Part shown: in pieces, positions 30,585-40,261 of the stretch
Position numbering within the stretch: the stretch's first letter is position 1
How the letters are laid out: each line of letters begins with the position of its first letter
NCBI RefSeq assembly: GCF_004521985.1
Contig: NZ_SBHZ01000005.1
Span: forward strand, 248,001 to 312,000
Length of the DNA stretch: 64,000 nucleotides
Source: Ectopseudomonas khazarica
GTDB lineage: Bacteria > Pseudomonadota > Gammaproteobacteria > Pseudomonadales > Pseudomonadaceae
Reading direction: 5' to 3'
Notes under the pieces: model-generated
The model's database searches: none
Told to the model about the DNA's origin: nothing
Seen by the model: the letters and a program-made list of their open reading frames with translations, nothing else
Position numbers and translations under genes: made by a program

Positions 30585-31082
30585 ATGACTGCCAGCCTTA
30601 GCTCCCGTACTCCACAGCAGGCGATTGCCGCACTGCTAGCCCGTTATACACCCGAGAAGCTGTTGCTGCTCGGTGCCAGCGAGCTACCCGCTGTCGATGC
30701 CTTCAAAGAGGCGCATCCGCAGTGTCAGGTCACCACCGCAGCGGCTGCGCCCCTGGCGCCGGAACTGGCCGCACAGCGTTTCGACCTGGCCCTGCTGGTC
30801 GACTGCCTGGAGCACTTGCCCAAGCGCGACGGACTGCAACTGCTCGGTGGCATCCGCAACCTGAACGCCAGCCGGGTCGCCGCGCTGGTCGATCTGCAGG
30901 CGGGCGACTGGCGGGAAACCGACTTCTTCGCCCTGGCCATGCAAGCCAGCGAACAGTTCCAGCGCGAGGGACAGACCCTGCATCTGTTCACCTATGATCT
31001 GCTCGATTACAAGCAAGTTCCCGACTGGTTGAACGCAAAGTTCTGGGCCAATCCACAAAATTTCGGCAAGTACTGGTGGTGA
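30585..31082 (+). CDS. DUF6231-like conserved protein, methyltransferase-like fold
   Basis: A 165-residue cytoplasmic protein. The layout resembles a small SAM-dependent methyltransferase: KLLLLGAS near residue 26, then [22 protein letters not shown], the usual motif IV-like strand. Glycine-rich motif I is degenerate, so it may bind no cofactor. The C-terminus ends in [26 protein letters not shown] precedes the ATG at 30585. The next gene starts two bases after its stop. It is conserved in Pseudomonas, with no assigned function. Confidence 0.7.
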   Translation: MTASLSSRTPQQAIAALLARYTPEKLLLLGASELPAVDAFKEAHPQCQVTTAAAAPLAPELAAQRFDLALLVDCLEHLPKRDGLQLLGGIRNLNASRVAALVDLQAGDWRETDFFALAMQASEQFQREGQTLHLFTYDLLDYKQVPDWLNAKFWANPQNFGKYWW

Positions 31083-31084
31083 CG

Positions 31085-31567
31085 ATGGACCCACTCGATC
31101 CCAACTGCCCATGCGGCAGCGGCAACCCGCTGAGCCAGTGCTGTGGCCACTATCACGACGGCACCCCCGCGCCCTGCGCCGAGCTGCTGATGCGCTCGCG
31201 CTACAGCGCGTACGTCCTGGGCCTGGTGGACTACCTGGTGGCGACCACCCTGCCCGCCCAGCAACAGGCACTCGACCGCGACGCCATGGCAGCCTGGAGC
31301 GCACAGAGCACCTGGCTCGGCCTCGAGGTGGAGCAACGCGAAGTGTTCGGTGGCAAGCCCGAGCACGCCCAGGTGACCTTCGTCGCCCGCTGGCACGATG
31401 ACAACGGCGAGCACAGTCATCGCGAATGCTCGGCCTTCGTCCAGGTCGACGGCCGCTGGTATTTCATCGACCCGACCGTGCCCCTGAAGGCCGGGCGCAA
31501 TGACCCCTGCCCCTGCCAGGGCGGCCAGAAATTCAAGAAGTGCTGCGCCCCCTTCCTGAGCGCCTGA
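31085..31567 (+). CDS. YchJ family SEC-C metal-binding protein
   Basis: A 160-residue protein with a SEC-C zinc motif at each end: [13 protein letters not shown] at 10-22 and [15 protein letters not shown] near the C-terminus. Between them is an NTF2-like domain ([36 protein letters not shown]), the YchJ architecture. The role is unknown; the motif is the one SecA uses to bind SecB and zinc. The ATG at 31085 was chosen; an upstream GTG at 31076 overlaps the previous gene. Confidence 0.88.
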   Translation: MDPLDPNCPCGSGNPLSQCCGHYHDGTPAPCAELLMRSRYSAYVLGLVDYLVATTLPAQQQALDRDAMAAWSAQSTWLGLEVEQREVFGGKPEHAQVTFVARWHDDNGEHSHRECSAFVQVDGRWYFIDPTVPLKAGRNDPCPCQGGQKFKKCCAPFLSA

Positions 31568-31633
31568 CTGGCTTTCTTCGCGCTTTCTGCTTGAGTTGAA
31601 GCGTCCGCAAGGACACTCAACAAGGAGAGAGCC

Positions 31634-32749
31634 ATGCACAAGAAAAGTGGTTTGACGGTCATTCTGGCGAGCCTGCTCATAGGTTGCGCCACTCAGCCCG
31701 GCGGGCTGCAGGGGGAACCCGTGGACCTGGGCGACAGCCAGCGCGTCAGCCGGCTGTTCGCCTACCCGAACAACTGCAACGTGATCTGCTATCGCGACTG
31801 GACGCTGGAGCAGACCGTCGAGCACTACCTGCGCCAGAGCCTCGATCGGGACGGTTATCCGCAGGCCAGCGTGAACGTGGTCCGCCACGGCGAGCGCATC
31901 CTGGCCGATTTCAAGGGTGCTCCCGACGGCTATGGCAAGCCGCTGCAGCAACTGCTCGATGCCGGGGACCTGGCCTACAAGGGCGCCAGCCAGCTGAACA
32001 GCGACGGCAAGTGGCAGTACAACTGGTACTTCTTCCTGCCCCTGGGCATGGCACTGGAGAACCGCAAGAGCGTCGAGCTGCTGCACTTCCCGCCAGACTA
32101 TTCGCTGACCCAGGCGCAGGACTATCTGCGCTCCAACACCACCGATCGCTGGGCGTCGCTGCTCAGCTACAACGGCGTGCCGGTGCAGCAGACGCCGGCC
32201 TACCAGACCATCGTCGACATCGCGCCCATCGCGGCACCGGCCAGTGCGGGGAGCACGCTGGAAGGCGTGTACAACTACTTCAATACCTACCAGCAGCGCA
32301 TGGTCGGCGAGCTCACCGCCGGCAAGGGTGACGGTACCCTCCCCATGGTTGCCTTCGGCAGCCCGGTGCGGAACTGGATCAAGCAGCAGTACGGCGTGAC
32401 CCTGCCGGTGCTGGGGCTTGGCCAGATCACCTCGGCGCCCGGGCAGCAGACGTCGGTGCTCGGCGCCAACCACCCGAGCTACATCTGGTACGCGGCGGAC
32501 CCGGACAACAACCAGGGCAGCGAAGCCAAGGCCAACGCCACCGGCATCAAGGTCATGGGGCAGGACCTCAGTGCCGCCTGCTGGCAGGCCGGCATGGGCC
32601 AGAACCCGGGCAATGACCCGCAGCAGACGCTGACCAGTTGCACCCAGAAATGGCAGGTGACGGACAAGCAGCAGACCTGCGAACTGTTCTTCATCACCGT
32701 GCGCAACCTCAAGCCCGAGGACGCCAAGGCCCAGTGCAAGACTGGCTGA
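31634..32749 (+). CDS. Uncharacterised lipoprotein
   Basis: A 371-residue exported protein with lipobox LLIGCATQ; AAGGAGAG precedes the ATG. After residue 25 no known domain is recognised. Features seen: a cysteine pair in NNCNVICYRDW, a hydrophobic stretch YNWYFFLPLGM, and later cysteines (AACW, LTSCTQK, QTCELFF, AKAQCKTG) that could form disulfides in the periplasm. The middle (AFGSPVRNWIKQQYGVTLPVLGLG) is a long ordered-looking region. A strong bidirectional terminator follows. It is an orphan gene of unknown function. Confidence 0.7.
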   Translation: MHKKSGLTVILASLLIGCATQPGGLQGEPVDLGDSQRVSRLFAYPNNCNVICYRDWTLEQTVEHYLRQSLDRDGYPQASVNVVRHGERILADFKGAPDGYGKPLQQLLDAGDLAYKGASQLNSDGKWQYNWYFFLPLGMALENRKSVELLHFPPDYSLTQAQDYLRSNTTDRWASLLSYNGVPVQQTPAYQTIVDIAPIAAPASAGSTLEGVYNYFNTYQQRMVGELTAGKGDGTLPMVAFGSPVRNWIKQQYGVTLPVLGLGQITSAPGQQTSVLGANHPSYIWYAADPDNNQGSEAKANATGIKVMGQDLSAACWQAGMGQNPGNDPQQTLTSCTQKWQVTDKQQTCELFFITVRNLKPEDAKAQCKTG

Positions 32750-32756
32750 AACGACA

Positions 32757-32782
32757 GGGCCCGCACATGCGGGCCCATTTCT
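32757..32782. terminator. Bidirectional terminator
   Basis: GGGCCCGCA and TGCGGGCCC form a nine-base-pair stem with a two-base spacer between convergent genes, followed by ATTTCTT on the plus strand. It serves at least the uncharacterised lipoprotein gene. Confidence 0.75.
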
Positions 32783-33358
32783 TCATTCCTGCAGCTTGAG
32801 GTGTGACGTATCCGGCGGTGGCGCCGCCGCGTCGGCCTTGGCCTGCCCCATGTCACTGCCCACCGGCGCCAGGCTGAACTGCGACAGGTCCACGCGCGGC
32901 GCCTCGGCATCCGGCTTGGCGTCCTGCAGGTCCGCCCCGACCGGGGCGATACCGAAGTCCGGGGCATCCACTTCGCTGAACGCCGCCATGTATTCGTCAC
33001 GCGGCGCCACCTGCAGCCGCCCCGCCGTGGCCCCGCCGGACGCCGCTGCCGCAGCAGGTGCCGCAGCAGGTGCCGCAGGTGCCGGTTCGGCGGGTGGTGG
33101 TGGAGCCAGTTCGACTTCCTCGATCGGCATATCCATGTCGATCACTTCGACACGGGCCCCCGCCCGCTCCAGGGTCGATCGGTACTTCTCCGCCGCCGCA
33201 GCGTCGAGGTTGTTCTTGATCACGATGCGACGCCCGGAAAACAGCTGGGCGATCCGCTGGGCATCGGCCTGGAACAACTTGGCCATGTTGGCCTTGACCA
33301 GCTCCAGCTGCGCCCCCGGCACCAACTGCCCGGAGAAGGCGATCTCGTAGCGACTCAT
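32783..33358 (-). CDS. Conserved protein with N-terminal domain and C-terminal repeats
   Basis: A 191-residue cytoplasmic protein. Residues 1-72 form a compact domain with LFSGRRIVIKNNLD and a final AGARVEVID, a module known from several pseudomonad membrane proteins. A Pro/Ala-rich linker (about 80-112) follows. The C-terminal part has two tandem copies of a 20-residue unit: FGIAPVGADLQDAKPDAEAP and FSLAPVGSDMGQAKADAAAP. The ATG at 33358 has AGGAG seven bases upstream. Function unknown; the repeats suggest binding of a partner. Confidence 0.65.
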   Translation of the reverse strand: MSRYEIAFSGQLVPGAQLELVKANMAKLFQADAQRIAQLFSGRRIVIKNNLDAAAAEKYRSTLERAGARVEVIDMDMPIEEVELAPPPPAEPAPAAPAAAPAAAAASGGATAGRLQVAPRDEYMAAFSEVDAPDFGIAPVGADLQDAKPDAEAPRVDLSQFSLAPVGSDMGQAKADAAAPPPDTSHLKLQE

Positions 33359-33501
33359 GGTCACACTCCTGTCCTATTCACGACTCAGTATGGCGCAGGT
33401 TGTTTTGCGCTGACACTGCCGGCTTCTCATCCGTGCATCACGCTTTACAAATGTTCAACGGGCAACGGCGGTATCTCCTTGAAAATAATGACTCACCCCA
33501 G

Positions 33502-33529
33502 TTGCAGCCAAGCGCTTGCTTGTTACACT
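33502..33529 (+). promoter_or_regulatory. Sigma70-type promoter of the LEA2 lipoprotein gene
   Basis: TTGCAG at 33502 and TACACT at 33524 are separated by 16 bases and lie just upstream of the lipoprotein gene starting at 33551. The match and distance make it the best promoter candidate in this gap. Confidence 0.55.
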
Positions 33530-33550
33530 GAGCCGCAATGGGGGTATGAA

Positions 33551-34048
33551 ATGTTTTCTCAGGCGCAAATGATAAGAATTATCAGCCTACTGATGTTTTT
33601 TGGCCTTGCTTCAGGCCTCGCAGGATGCTCCACCTGGATGACGGGTGGATTCAAGGACCCGGATGTCCGACTCATCAAGGTGGACGTAATCAAGGCCAGG
33701 CTACTCGAACAAGAGTTCCTCCTGCGCTTTCGCATCGACAATCCCAACAGCGTCAGCCTGCCGGTACGCGGTCTGGAATACGCGGTCACCCTCAACGACA
33801 TTCCCCTGGCCGACGGTTCTGCCAGTGAGTGGTTCACCGTGCCCGCCAATGGTCATCACAGCTTCGACGTGCCGGTGCGCACCAACCTGTGGCGCCATGT
33901 CCGCCAGGTGGTGAAGATGCTGGAAAAACCCGACCAGCCGATCCGCTACAGCCTCAAGGGTGAAGTGAAGACCGGCATGCTCTTCAGCCGCAGCGTGCAC
34001 ATGTCGCGCAATGGCGAGATAATTCCCGGCGATTTCATCCCGGAGTAA
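33551..34048 (+). CDS. LEA type 2 family lipoprotein
   Basis: A 165-residue lipoprotein with signal ending GLASGLAGC and a single LEA2/WHy domain covering most of the mature part ([20 protein letters not shown] is not in one run here; the visible core is [20 protein letters not shown] and later [12 protein letters not shown]). WHy domains are found in stress-related proteins. The ATG at 33551 is chosen; a later one at 33569 is possible. It heads a short co-directional run with the SEC-C and DUF2489 genes. Confidence 0.8.
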   Translation: MFSQAQMIRIISLLMFFGLASGLAGCSTWMTGGFKDPDVRLIKVDVIKARLLEQEFLLRFRIDNPNSVSLPVRGLEYAVTLNDIPLADGSASEWFTVPANGHHSFDVPVRTNLWRHVRQVVKMLEKPDQPIRYSLKGEVKTGMLFSRSVHMSRNGEIIPGDFIPE

Positions 34049-34053
34049 CCCTC

Positions 34054-34248
34054 ATGAGCAACCAACCCCACGTCCACGGCCCTGACTGCAACCATGACCA
34101 TGATCACCACGACCATGGCCATGTCCACGGCCCGCATTGCAACCACGGCCATCAGGAGCCGGTGCGCAACGCCCTGAAGGACGTCGGCCGCAACGATCCC
34201 TGCCCCTGCGGCAGTCAGAAGAAGTTCAAGAAGTGCCACGGCGCCTGA
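34054..34248 (+). CDS. Histidine-rich SEC-C metal-binding protein
   Basis: A 64-residue protein with an N-terminal half of His, Asp and Cys ([20 protein letters not shown]) and a C-terminal SEC-C motif [17 protein letters not shown]. The His-rich half resembles metal-storage or chaperone segments of nickel or zinc proteins; the SEC-C motif binds zinc. It begins five bases after the LEA2 gene stop. Function unknown, probably a small zinc-buffering protein. Confidence 0.8.
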   Translation: MSNQPHVHGPDCNHDHDHHDHGHVHGPHCNHGHQEPVRNALKDVGRNDPCPCGSQKKFKKCHGA

Positions 34249-34255
34249 GCCGGGC

Positions 34256-34720
34256 ATGCACGCCGTGACCCTGTCCCTGCTGCTCGCCGGCCTGCTGCTG
34301 ATCGCCGCCCTGGCCGCCTATGCCTGGCACCTCTGGCGCCGCGTCTGGGCCCGGCAACAGGCCCAGGAGGAGGCTCGCCAGGAACGCCAGGAGCGCCTCG
34401 GTGGTGACCTGAACATCCTCGCCAGCAGCCTGCTCGACGAGCAGCTGCCGCTGATCGAGGGCGCCATCCGCATCAAGGTGCTGCTCGACAACTACGACAG
34501 CGACCTCAGCAACGACAGCCGCTGCCAGGTGTTCCACCTGCTCTTCGAGGCGACCACCGACGTACCGACCCATGCGGCCTGGAAGGCGCTGGACAAGGAG
34601 CAGCGGCGGCGCTTCGAGAAGCGTTTCAACGAGCTGGAACTGCAGCACAAGGCCGCCGCCCGCACGGCCGCACGCTGGCTGCTCGATGACGGGCTCAAGC
34701 GCACTCAGCCGAACGCCTGA
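34256..34720 (+). CDS. DUF2489 family protein
   Basis: A 154-residue protein with one N-terminal membrane helix ([19 protein letters not shown]) then a charged helical region ([17 protein letters not shown]), and a folded cytoplasmic domain with [19 protein letters not shown], the DUF2489 signature. It starts seven bases after the SEC-C gene. Conserved in Pseudomonas; function unknown. Confidence 0.82.
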   Translation: MHAVTLSLLLAGLLLIAALAAYAWHLWRRVWARQQAQEEARQERQERLGGDLNILASSLLDEQLPLIEGAIRIKVLLDNYDSDLSNDSRCQVFHLLFEATTDVPTHAAWKALDKEQRRRFEKRFNELELQHKAAARTAARWLLDDGLKRTQPNA

Positions 34721-34815
34721 GCCCTCTTGCCAGGTCGCAACGGCCTCTTTACCTTGGCGACTTCGTGGCCGGTCGACACCCGACCGGCCTCATCCCCTGT
34801 CCAAGGATATCCGCC

Positions 34816-37329
34816 ATGCGCACGCTGGCCCGCCTGACCCTTGCCGCATCCCTGACCACGCTCGGTGGCTGCCAGTCACTGCTCAACAGCCGCTATGCCG
34901 ACAGCGTGCCGCCGACCCGCGGCATCGAGCGCATCCAGGGCGTGGCGGAAAGCGCATCGGTACGGCGCAATGCCCTCGGCATGCCACTGATCGAATCGGG
35001 CACCTTTCACGACGCGCTGTTCACCCTGGGCTACGTGCACGCCGGCGACCGCCTCAGCCAGATGGTCGGCATGCGCCTGCTGGCCCAGGGTCGCCTGGCG
35101 GAAATGGCCGGCCCTGGCGTGCTGGAGATGGACCGCTTCATGCGCGCGGTCAACCTCAGGAAGAGTGCGGAGCTGCTCTATGCCGACGCCTCGCCGCGCC
35201 TGAAACGCTTCTTCGAGGTCTATGCACGCGGCGTCAATGCCTACCTGTTCCGCTACCGCGACCGCCTGCCGATGGACCTGGCGGAATCCGGCTATCGCCC
35301 CGAGTACTGGAAACCCGAGGACTCGGTGCTGCTGTTCTGCCTGCTGAACTTCGGCCTGTCGGTGAACCTGCAGGAGGAAATCGCCGCGCTGACGATGGCC
35401 CAGCAGGTCGGCGTCGACAAGCTGCCCTGGCTGCTGCCGATCTATCCGGATGAACCGCTGCCCTTCGCCGAGGCGGAGAAACTCGCCGGCCTCGATCTCA
35501 AGGGCCAGTTGCCCGGTCTGCAGGCGATCGCCCGCAGCGCGGCGCAGATCGCCGAGCAGCACATGCTGGGTGTCGCGGCCTCGAACAACTGGGCCATCGC
35601 CCCTGAACGCAGCCGTGGCGGCAAGAGCCTGCTGGCCAACGACACGCACCTGCCGCTGAGCATGCCGTCGCTGTGGAATTTCGTGCAGATCCGCTCGCCC
35701 AAGTACCAGGCCGCCGGTGTTTCGCTGGCCGGCGTGCCGGCCGTGGTGGCCGGGTACAACGGCAAGCTGGCCTGGGGCATGACCATGGTCATGGGCGACA
35801 ACCAGGACATCTACCTCGAACGCATCAAGCGCGAGGGCAGTCGCCTGATGTACCAGGCCGACGGCCAGTGGCTGCCGGTGATGGAGCGCCAGGAGACCTT
35901 CTTCATCAAGGGCCAGCGCCCCATCCGCGAAACCCTGTACGAGACTCGCAACGGCCCGCTGCTCAACTCGGTACTGGGCGAGCGCAAGCACATGCTCCAG
36001 CCTCTGCCCTTGCAGACTGGCTACGGCCTGGCCCTGAAGACCACCCAGTTCGAGCGCGACAAGAGCCTCGACGCCTTCTTCGACCTGTCCCGTGCGCAGT
36101 CGGTGGATGCCGCCTTCGAAGCCACCCGGGAAATCCGCGCGATGCCGCTGAACATCGTCTTCGCCGATGCCCAGCACATCGGCTGGCAGGTCACCGGTCG
36201 CTACCCGAACCGGCGCGAAGGCCGGGGCCTGCTGCCCTCCCCCGGCTGGGACCAGCGTTACGCCTGGGACGGCTACGCCGATCCGATGCTGCATCCCTAC
36301 GACCAGGACCCGCCGCAAGGCTGGCTGGGCACCGCCAACCAGCGCAGCGTCGAACCCGGCTATGGCATGCAGCTGTCCAGCTCCTGGTTCTACCCGGAAC
36401 GCGCCGAGCGCATCGCCGAGCTGGCAGGCAACGGCCGTCACGATGGCCGCAGCATGATCGCCATGCAGTACGACCAGAGCTCCCCGTTCGTCGCCAAGCT
36501 GCAGGCGATGTTCAACGACCCGGCCATGCACGAGCCGCTGCGCCAGGCGATCGCCGCGCTGCCCAGCGGCCAGCGCGAGCGCGCCGATGAAGCGCTGCGG
36601 CGCCTGCTGGCCTTCGACGGCAAGCTCACCGCCAGCTCGGCTGATGCGGCCGTCTACGGTGCATTCATGCAGGAGAGCGCCCGGCAGACCTTCCTCGACG
36701 AGCTGGGCCCGGAAGACAATCCGGCCTGGCAGGCCCTGGTGGAAACCGCCAACCTGTCCTATTCGGCGCAGGCCGACCACCTGCTCGGCCGTCCTGACAG
36801 CCCGTTCTGGGATGACATCCGCACCCCGCAGAAGGAAGACAAGCCGGCCATCCTGGCGCGCAGCCTGGCCGCCAGCATCACGCTGCTGGAAAGCCGCCTG
36901 GGTAGCGAACGCCGCAACTGGCAGTGGGGCAAGCTGCACACCTACGAATGGGTCACCGACACCACACGCCTGGCGCCCTACATGAGCGCCAGCCAGCGCA
37001 CCAGCATCAACGCCCTCAAAGGCTACCTGGATCGCGGCCCCTACCCGGCCGGTGGTGACCACGGCACCCTGAACGTCGCGGCCTACCCCTGGGGTCAGGA
37101 CTTCACTACCTTCCTGATCCCGGCCATGCGCATCGTCGTCGACTTTTCCGCCGATGAGCCGCTGATCGGCGTCAACAGTTCGGGGCAGTCCGGCAACCCG
37201 GCCAGCCCGCACTACGCCGATGGCATCGAGGCCTGGCTCAAGGGCGGCTACATGAGCTTCCCGTTCAAGGCGCAGAACCTGGACAAGGTCTATGGCAGCC
37301 AGCGTCTGCTGCTGATGCCGGGCAAGTGA
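34816..37329 (+). CDS. quiP: Acyl-homoserine-lactone acylase QuiP (penicillin acylase family)
   Basis: An 837-residue Ntn-hydrolase precursor that would be cut into alpha and beta chains in the periplasm. The new N-terminal serine is S256 in [11 protein letters not shown], the standard site. Residues 1-19 form a signal with a lipobox-like LGGC. Other family blocks are [40 protein letters not shown] and the late [12 protein letters not shown]. QuiP cleaves the amide of long-chain acyl-homoserine lactones, the quorum-sensing signals, in P. aeruginosa (PA1032). The ATG at 34816 begins the signal; 17 extra upstream codons are unlikely. Confidence 0.92.
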   Translation: MRTLARLTLAASLTTLGGCQSLLNSRYADSVPPTRGIERIQGVAESASVRRNALGMPLIESGTFHDALFTLGYVHAGDRLSQMVGMRLLAQGRLAEMAGPGVLEMDRFMRAVNLRKSAELLYADASPRLKRFFEVYARGVNAYLFRYRDRLPMDLAESGYRPEYWKPEDSVLLFCLLNFGLSVNLQEEIAALTMAQQVGVDKLPWLLPIYPDEPLPFAEAEKLAGLDLKGQLPGLQAIARSAAQIAEQHMLGVAASNNWAIAPERSRGGKSLLANDTHLPLSMPSLWNFVQIRSPKYQAAGVSLAGVPAVVAGYNGKLAWGMTMVMGDNQDIYLERIKREGSRLMYQADGQWLPVMERQETFFIKGQRPIRETLYETRNGPLLNSVLGERKHMLQPLPLQTGYGLALKTTQFERDKSLDAFFDLSRAQSVDAAFEATREIRAMPLNIVFADAQHIGWQVTGRYPNRREGRGLLPSPGWDQRYAWDGYADPMLHPYDQDPPQGWLGTANQRSVEPGYGMQLSSSWFYPERAERIAELAGNGRHDGRSMIAMQYDQSSPFVAKLQAMFNDPAMHEPLRQAIAALPSGQRERADEALRRLLAFDGKLTASSADAAVYGAFMQESARQTFLDELGPEDNPAWQALVETANLSYSAQADHLLGRPDSPFWDDIRTPQKEDKPAILARSLAASITLLESRLGSERRNWQWGKLHTYEWVTDTTRLAPYMSASQRTSINALKGYLDRGPYPAGGDHGTLNVAAYPWGQDFTTFLIPAMRIVVDFSADEPLIGVNSSGQSGNPASPHYADGIEAWLKGGYMSFPFKAQNLDKVYGSQRLLLMPGK

Positions 37330-37411
37330 TGACCGTTCGTCGGCTGGCGCTGAACCTTTTCCTCAGCGCCAGACTCTGAGTAATCGACTTACTCCATAGA
37401 TCATCGATTTG

Positions 37412-37436
37412 AGGCGCCCCTGGCGCCTTTTCTTTT
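37412..37436 (+). terminator. Rho-independent terminator of quiP
   Basis: AGGCGCC and GGCGCCT form a seven-base stem with a short loop, then TTTTCTTTT. It is 82 bases past the quiP stop. Confidence 0.75.
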
Positions 37437-37531
37437 GCCTGCAGAAAAAAAGATGGCATTTCTGCATCAGTGGATTGAACTTCTCGCTCGAAGCAGGCTC
37501 TGAACCTGTGCATCGATTGAAATGCTCCCCT

Positions 37532-37556
37532 GGCGCCCATGGCGCCTATTTTTTTG
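37532..37556 (+). terminator. Second, related terminator after quiP
   Basis: GGCGCC-CAT-GGCGCC followed by TATTTTTTT. The stem sequence and the preceding CATCGATT word repeat those of the first terminator 120 bases upstream, so the module looks duplicated. Confidence 0.7.
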
Positions 37557-37576
37557 CCCGCAATCAGGCAAACCCT

Positions 37577-38269
37577 CTACGCCAGCAGGCTGCGGTCGAA
37601 GATGAAGGCCTCTCCCGCCTGCGGACGATGCTCCAGCAGATGCTGTGGCCGCCCCATCTTCGGGTAGTTCTTCTCACCGGTATCGGCGATCCAGCCCTGC
37701 GCCTTCATCCTCTCCAGACGCCCACGCAGGGTGGTGTGCTGCACCGGCTCGCCCAGGCAGGCCTGAAACGCCGCCAGTGCCTCGGTCACGGTGAAGCGTG
37801 ATACCAGCAGGTACAGCGGCAACGAGCTGTATACCGATTTGCCCTGCAGGCGTTCGGCGGCCAGGCGCACCAGCTGCGCATGATCGAAGGGCAACGCCTG
37901 CTGGCCGCTGAGTACCGCCTGCAGGTCGACGAAACGCAGGTCGTCGTCTTCCGGCTCGACGTCCGCCGCCAGCAGTGCCAGGTAGCAGGTGCTCAGCGAC
38001 CAGCCGCGCGGGTCGCGCACGCCATTGCCCACCGTCGCCACCTGTTCCAGGTAGTGCGGCCGCAACCGCGCCTTGTCCGCCAGCGCCCGCTCGGCGGCGG
38101 CATCCAGGCTGGCGTCGACGCAGCGACCATTGACCAACACACCGGGCAATGCCCACTGCCCCGCATAAGGCTCACGCTGACGGCGAATCAACAACACCTG
38201 CAGCGTCCCCGCCTCACTCAGACGCAACGCCACGATATCGACCCCGGCAAGAACCTCCACTGCACTCAT
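37577..38269 (-). CDS. nrtR: NrtR-type Nudix transcriptional regulator of NAD synthesis
   Basis: A 230-residue protein: a Nudix-like N-terminal domain (VLLIRRQREPYAGQWALPGV; the Nudix box is degenerate, DASLDAAAERALADKARL) and a C-terminal winged helix (LREDE-like tail HTTLRGRLERMKAQGWIADTG). NrtR proteins bind NAD metabolites with the Nudix fold and repress NAD genes. It is divergent from pncA-pncB-nadE, and the gap holds two palindromes, the expected layout for its operators. The start codon is ATG 38269. Confidence 0.92.
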   Translation of the reverse strand: MSAVEVLAGVDIVALRLSEAGTLQVLLIRRQREPYAGQWALPGVLVNGRCVDASLDAAAERALADKARLRPHYLEQVATVGNGVRDPRGWSLSTCYLALLAADVEPEDDDLRFVDLQAVLSGQQALPFDHAQLVRLAAERLQGKSVYSSLPLYLLVSRFTVTEALAAFQACLGEPVQHTTLRGRLERMKAQGWIADTGEKNYPKMGRPQHLLEHRPQAGEAFIFDRSLLA

Positions 38270-38292
38270 CCTGTCACCTGCTCCTCCGTGTA

Positions 38293-38315
38293 CTTATTTC
38301 ATCTTGACCAATAAG
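38293..38315. promoter_or_regulatory. Candidate NrtR site near nrtR
   Basis: An inverted repeat CTTATT-N11-AATAAG just upstream of nrtR. It shares the word ATTTCATC with the larger palindrome 50 bases away, consistent with one regulator binding both and nrtR controlling itself. Confidence 0.45.
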
Positions 38316-38351
38316 GCGGTTTTTTTCACGTGGAAAATCAGATAAACGCTT

Positions 38352-38384
38352 GACTACATATTTCATCAGATGGAATATGTAGTC
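38352..38384. promoter_or_regulatory. Large palindrome, probable NrtR operator for pncA operon
   Basis: Outer arms GACTACATATT and AATATGTAGTC pair perfectly, and the symmetry continues inward with one mismatch per arm, giving a 33-base near-perfect palindrome. It overlaps a TTGACT -35-like element at 38350 and stands 27 bases before the pncA start, an ideal repressor site. Confidence 0.65.
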
Positions 38385-38410
38385 ACTCACACGCAGAAAG
38401 GAGGCACACC

Positions 38411-39055
38411 ATGAAGATCGCCAGCTTCGACGTCGATGCCCAGAAAGGCTTCACCCCGCTGTGCCCCAACGAGCTGCCGGTGCCCGAGGGCGATGCCATC
38501 GTGCCGGCGCTCAATCAGCTGGCCGCGCGGGCGCAGCTGCGCATCGGCAGCAAGGACGCGCACAGCCCGCAGGCCGCCTGGGTCGTCGACAGCCACGCGG
38601 AGATGCTGCGCCCCCTGCCCCTGGCCAATGCCGACCTGACCTGGGTCAGCCACTGCGTACCCGGCACCCCTGGCTTCGAACTGCTCGACGGCCTGCCCGC
38701 GCCGCTGGACTATGACTACTTCGTGTGGAAAGGCGTGGAACCGGACCTGCACCCGTACGGCGCCTGTTACCACGACCTGGCCGAGAAGCGCAGCACGGGC
38801 GTGATCGAGTTTCTCCGGCACAATGACGTCGAGCGTGTACTGGTCGGCGGCCTGGCGCTGGACTACTGCGTCAAGACCACCGCTCTGCAACTGCGCCGTG
38901 CAGGCTTCGAGGTGATCGTCTACCTGCCCGCCTGCCGCGCTATCGCCGAAGAAACGGCCGTGCCGGCCTGCCGCGCGATGAACGACGCCGGCATTACCCT
39001 CGCCGCCAGCCAGGAAGAGCTGGATGCGATCCTGACTCTGGAGACCCAAGGATGA
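38411..39055 (+). CDS. pncA: Nicotinamidase
   Basis: A 214-residue enzyme hydrolysing nicotinamide to nicotinate and ammonia, the first step of NAD salvage. Catalytic triad residues are visible: D9 in VDAQKGF, K107 in VWKGVE and C153 in [10 protein letters not shown]. Metal ligands D49, H51 (KDAHS) and H81 (SHCVPGTPG) are present. AAAGGAGG precedes the ATG. It overlaps pncB by four bases and leads the salvage operon controlled by the upstream palindrome. Confidence 0.94.
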   Translation: MKIASFDVDAQKGFTPLCPNELPVPEGDAIVPALNQLAARAQLRIGSKDAHSPQAAWVVDSHAEMLRPLPLANADLTWVSHCVPGTPGFELLDGLPAPLDYDYFVWKGVEPDLHPYGACYHDLAEKRSTGVIEFLRHNDVERVLVGGLALDYCVKTTALQLRRAGFEVIVYLPACRAIAEETAVPACRAMNDAGITLAASQEELDAILTLETQG

Positions 39056-40251
39056 GCGACAGCATTTTCGCCGACCGTATCGTGCAGAACCTGCTCGACA
39101 CCGACCTGTACAAGCTGACGATGATGCAGGCGGTGTTGCACAACTACCCCAATGCCGAGGTGGAATGGGAGTTCCGCTGCCGCAACAGTGAAGACCTGAC
39201 GCCCTACCTGGCCGAGATTCGCTACCAGTTCGAGCGCCTCAGCGAGCTGAGCCTGACGGTCGACCAACTGGCCTTCCTCGAACGCATTCCGTTCATCAAG
39301 CCGGACTTCATCCGCTTCCTCAGCTTGTTCCGCTTCAACCTGCGCTACGTGCACACCAGCATCGAAGACGGCCAGTTGAGCATCCGCCTGCGCGGCCCCT
39401 GGCTGCACGTGATCCTCTTCGAAGTGCCGCTGCTGGCCATCATCAGCGAAGTGCGCAACCGCTATCGCTACCGCGAAGTGGTGCTGGAGCAGGCCGCCGA
39501 GCGCCTCTACGAGAAAATCGACTGGCTGCGCAGCGAGGCCAGTGACGACGAGCTGGCCGGCTTCCAGCTCGCCGACTTCGGCACCCGCCGGCGCTTCTCC
39601 TACCGTGCGCAGGAGCAGGCCGTGCGCATCCTCAAGCGCGACTTCCCCGGGCGCTTCGTCGGCACCAGCAACCTGCACCTGGCCCGCGAGTTCGAACTCA
39701 AGCCCATCGGCACCATGGCCCACGAATGGCTGATGGCCCACCAGCAGCTCGGCCCGCGCCTGATCGACAGCCAGAGCGCCGCACTGGACTGCTGGGTCCG
39801 CGAGTACCGGGGCCAGCTGGGCATCGCCCTGACCGACTGCATCACCATGGACGCCTTCCTGGCCGACTTCGATCTGTACTTCGCCAAGCTGTTCGACGGC
39901 CTGCGCCACGACTCGGGCGACCCGCTGGTCTGGGCGGAAAAGGCCATCGCCCACTACGAGAAGCTCGGCATCGATCCGCTGAGCAAGACCCTGGTGTTCT
40001 CCGACGGGCTCGACCTGGAGAAGTCGCTGCGCCTCTACCGTGCACTTTCCGGGCGAATCCACGTAAGCTTCGGGGTCGGCACCAACCTGACCTGCGACAT
40101 CCCCGGCGTCGAGCCGATGAACATCGTGATCAAGATGATCGCCTGCAACGGCCAACCCGTGGCGAAGATTTCCGACACGCCCGGCAAGACCCAATGCCGC
40201 GACGAGAATTTCGTCAGCTACCTGAAACACGTCTTTCGCGTGACCCAGTGA
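39052..40251 (+). CDS. pncB: Nicotinate phosphoribosyltransferase
   Basis: A 399-residue enzyme joining nicotinate to phosphoribosyl pyrophosphate. Family blocks are [16 protein letters not shown] near the N-terminus, [23 protein letters not shown] with the phosphorylated-histidine region, and the LRHDSGDPL block; the C-terminal half has [11 protein letters not shown] for phosphate binding. The start overlaps the pncA stop (ATGA). The product feeds nadD and the nadE downstream. Confidence 0.96.
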   Translation: MSDSIFADRIVQNLLDTDLYKLTMMQAVLHNYPNAEVEWEFRCRNSEDLTPYLAEIRYQFERLSELSLTVDQLAFLERIPFIKPDFIRFLSLFRFNLRYVHTSIEDGQLSIRLRGPWLHVILFEVPLLAIISEVRNRYRYREVVLEQAAERLYEKIDWLRSEASDDELAGFQLADFGTRRRFSYRAQEQAVRILKRDFPGRFVGTSNLHLAREFELKPIGTMAHEWLMAHQQLGPRLIDSQSAALDCWVREYRGQLGIALTDCITMDAFLADFDLYFAKLFDGLRHDSGDPLVWAEKAIAHYEKLGIDPLSKTLVFSDGLDLEKSLRLYRALSGRIHVSFGVGTNLTCDIPGVEPMNIVIKMIACNGQPVAKISDTPGKTQCRDENFVSYLKHVFRVTQ

Positions 40252-40261
40252 GGACCCAGAC

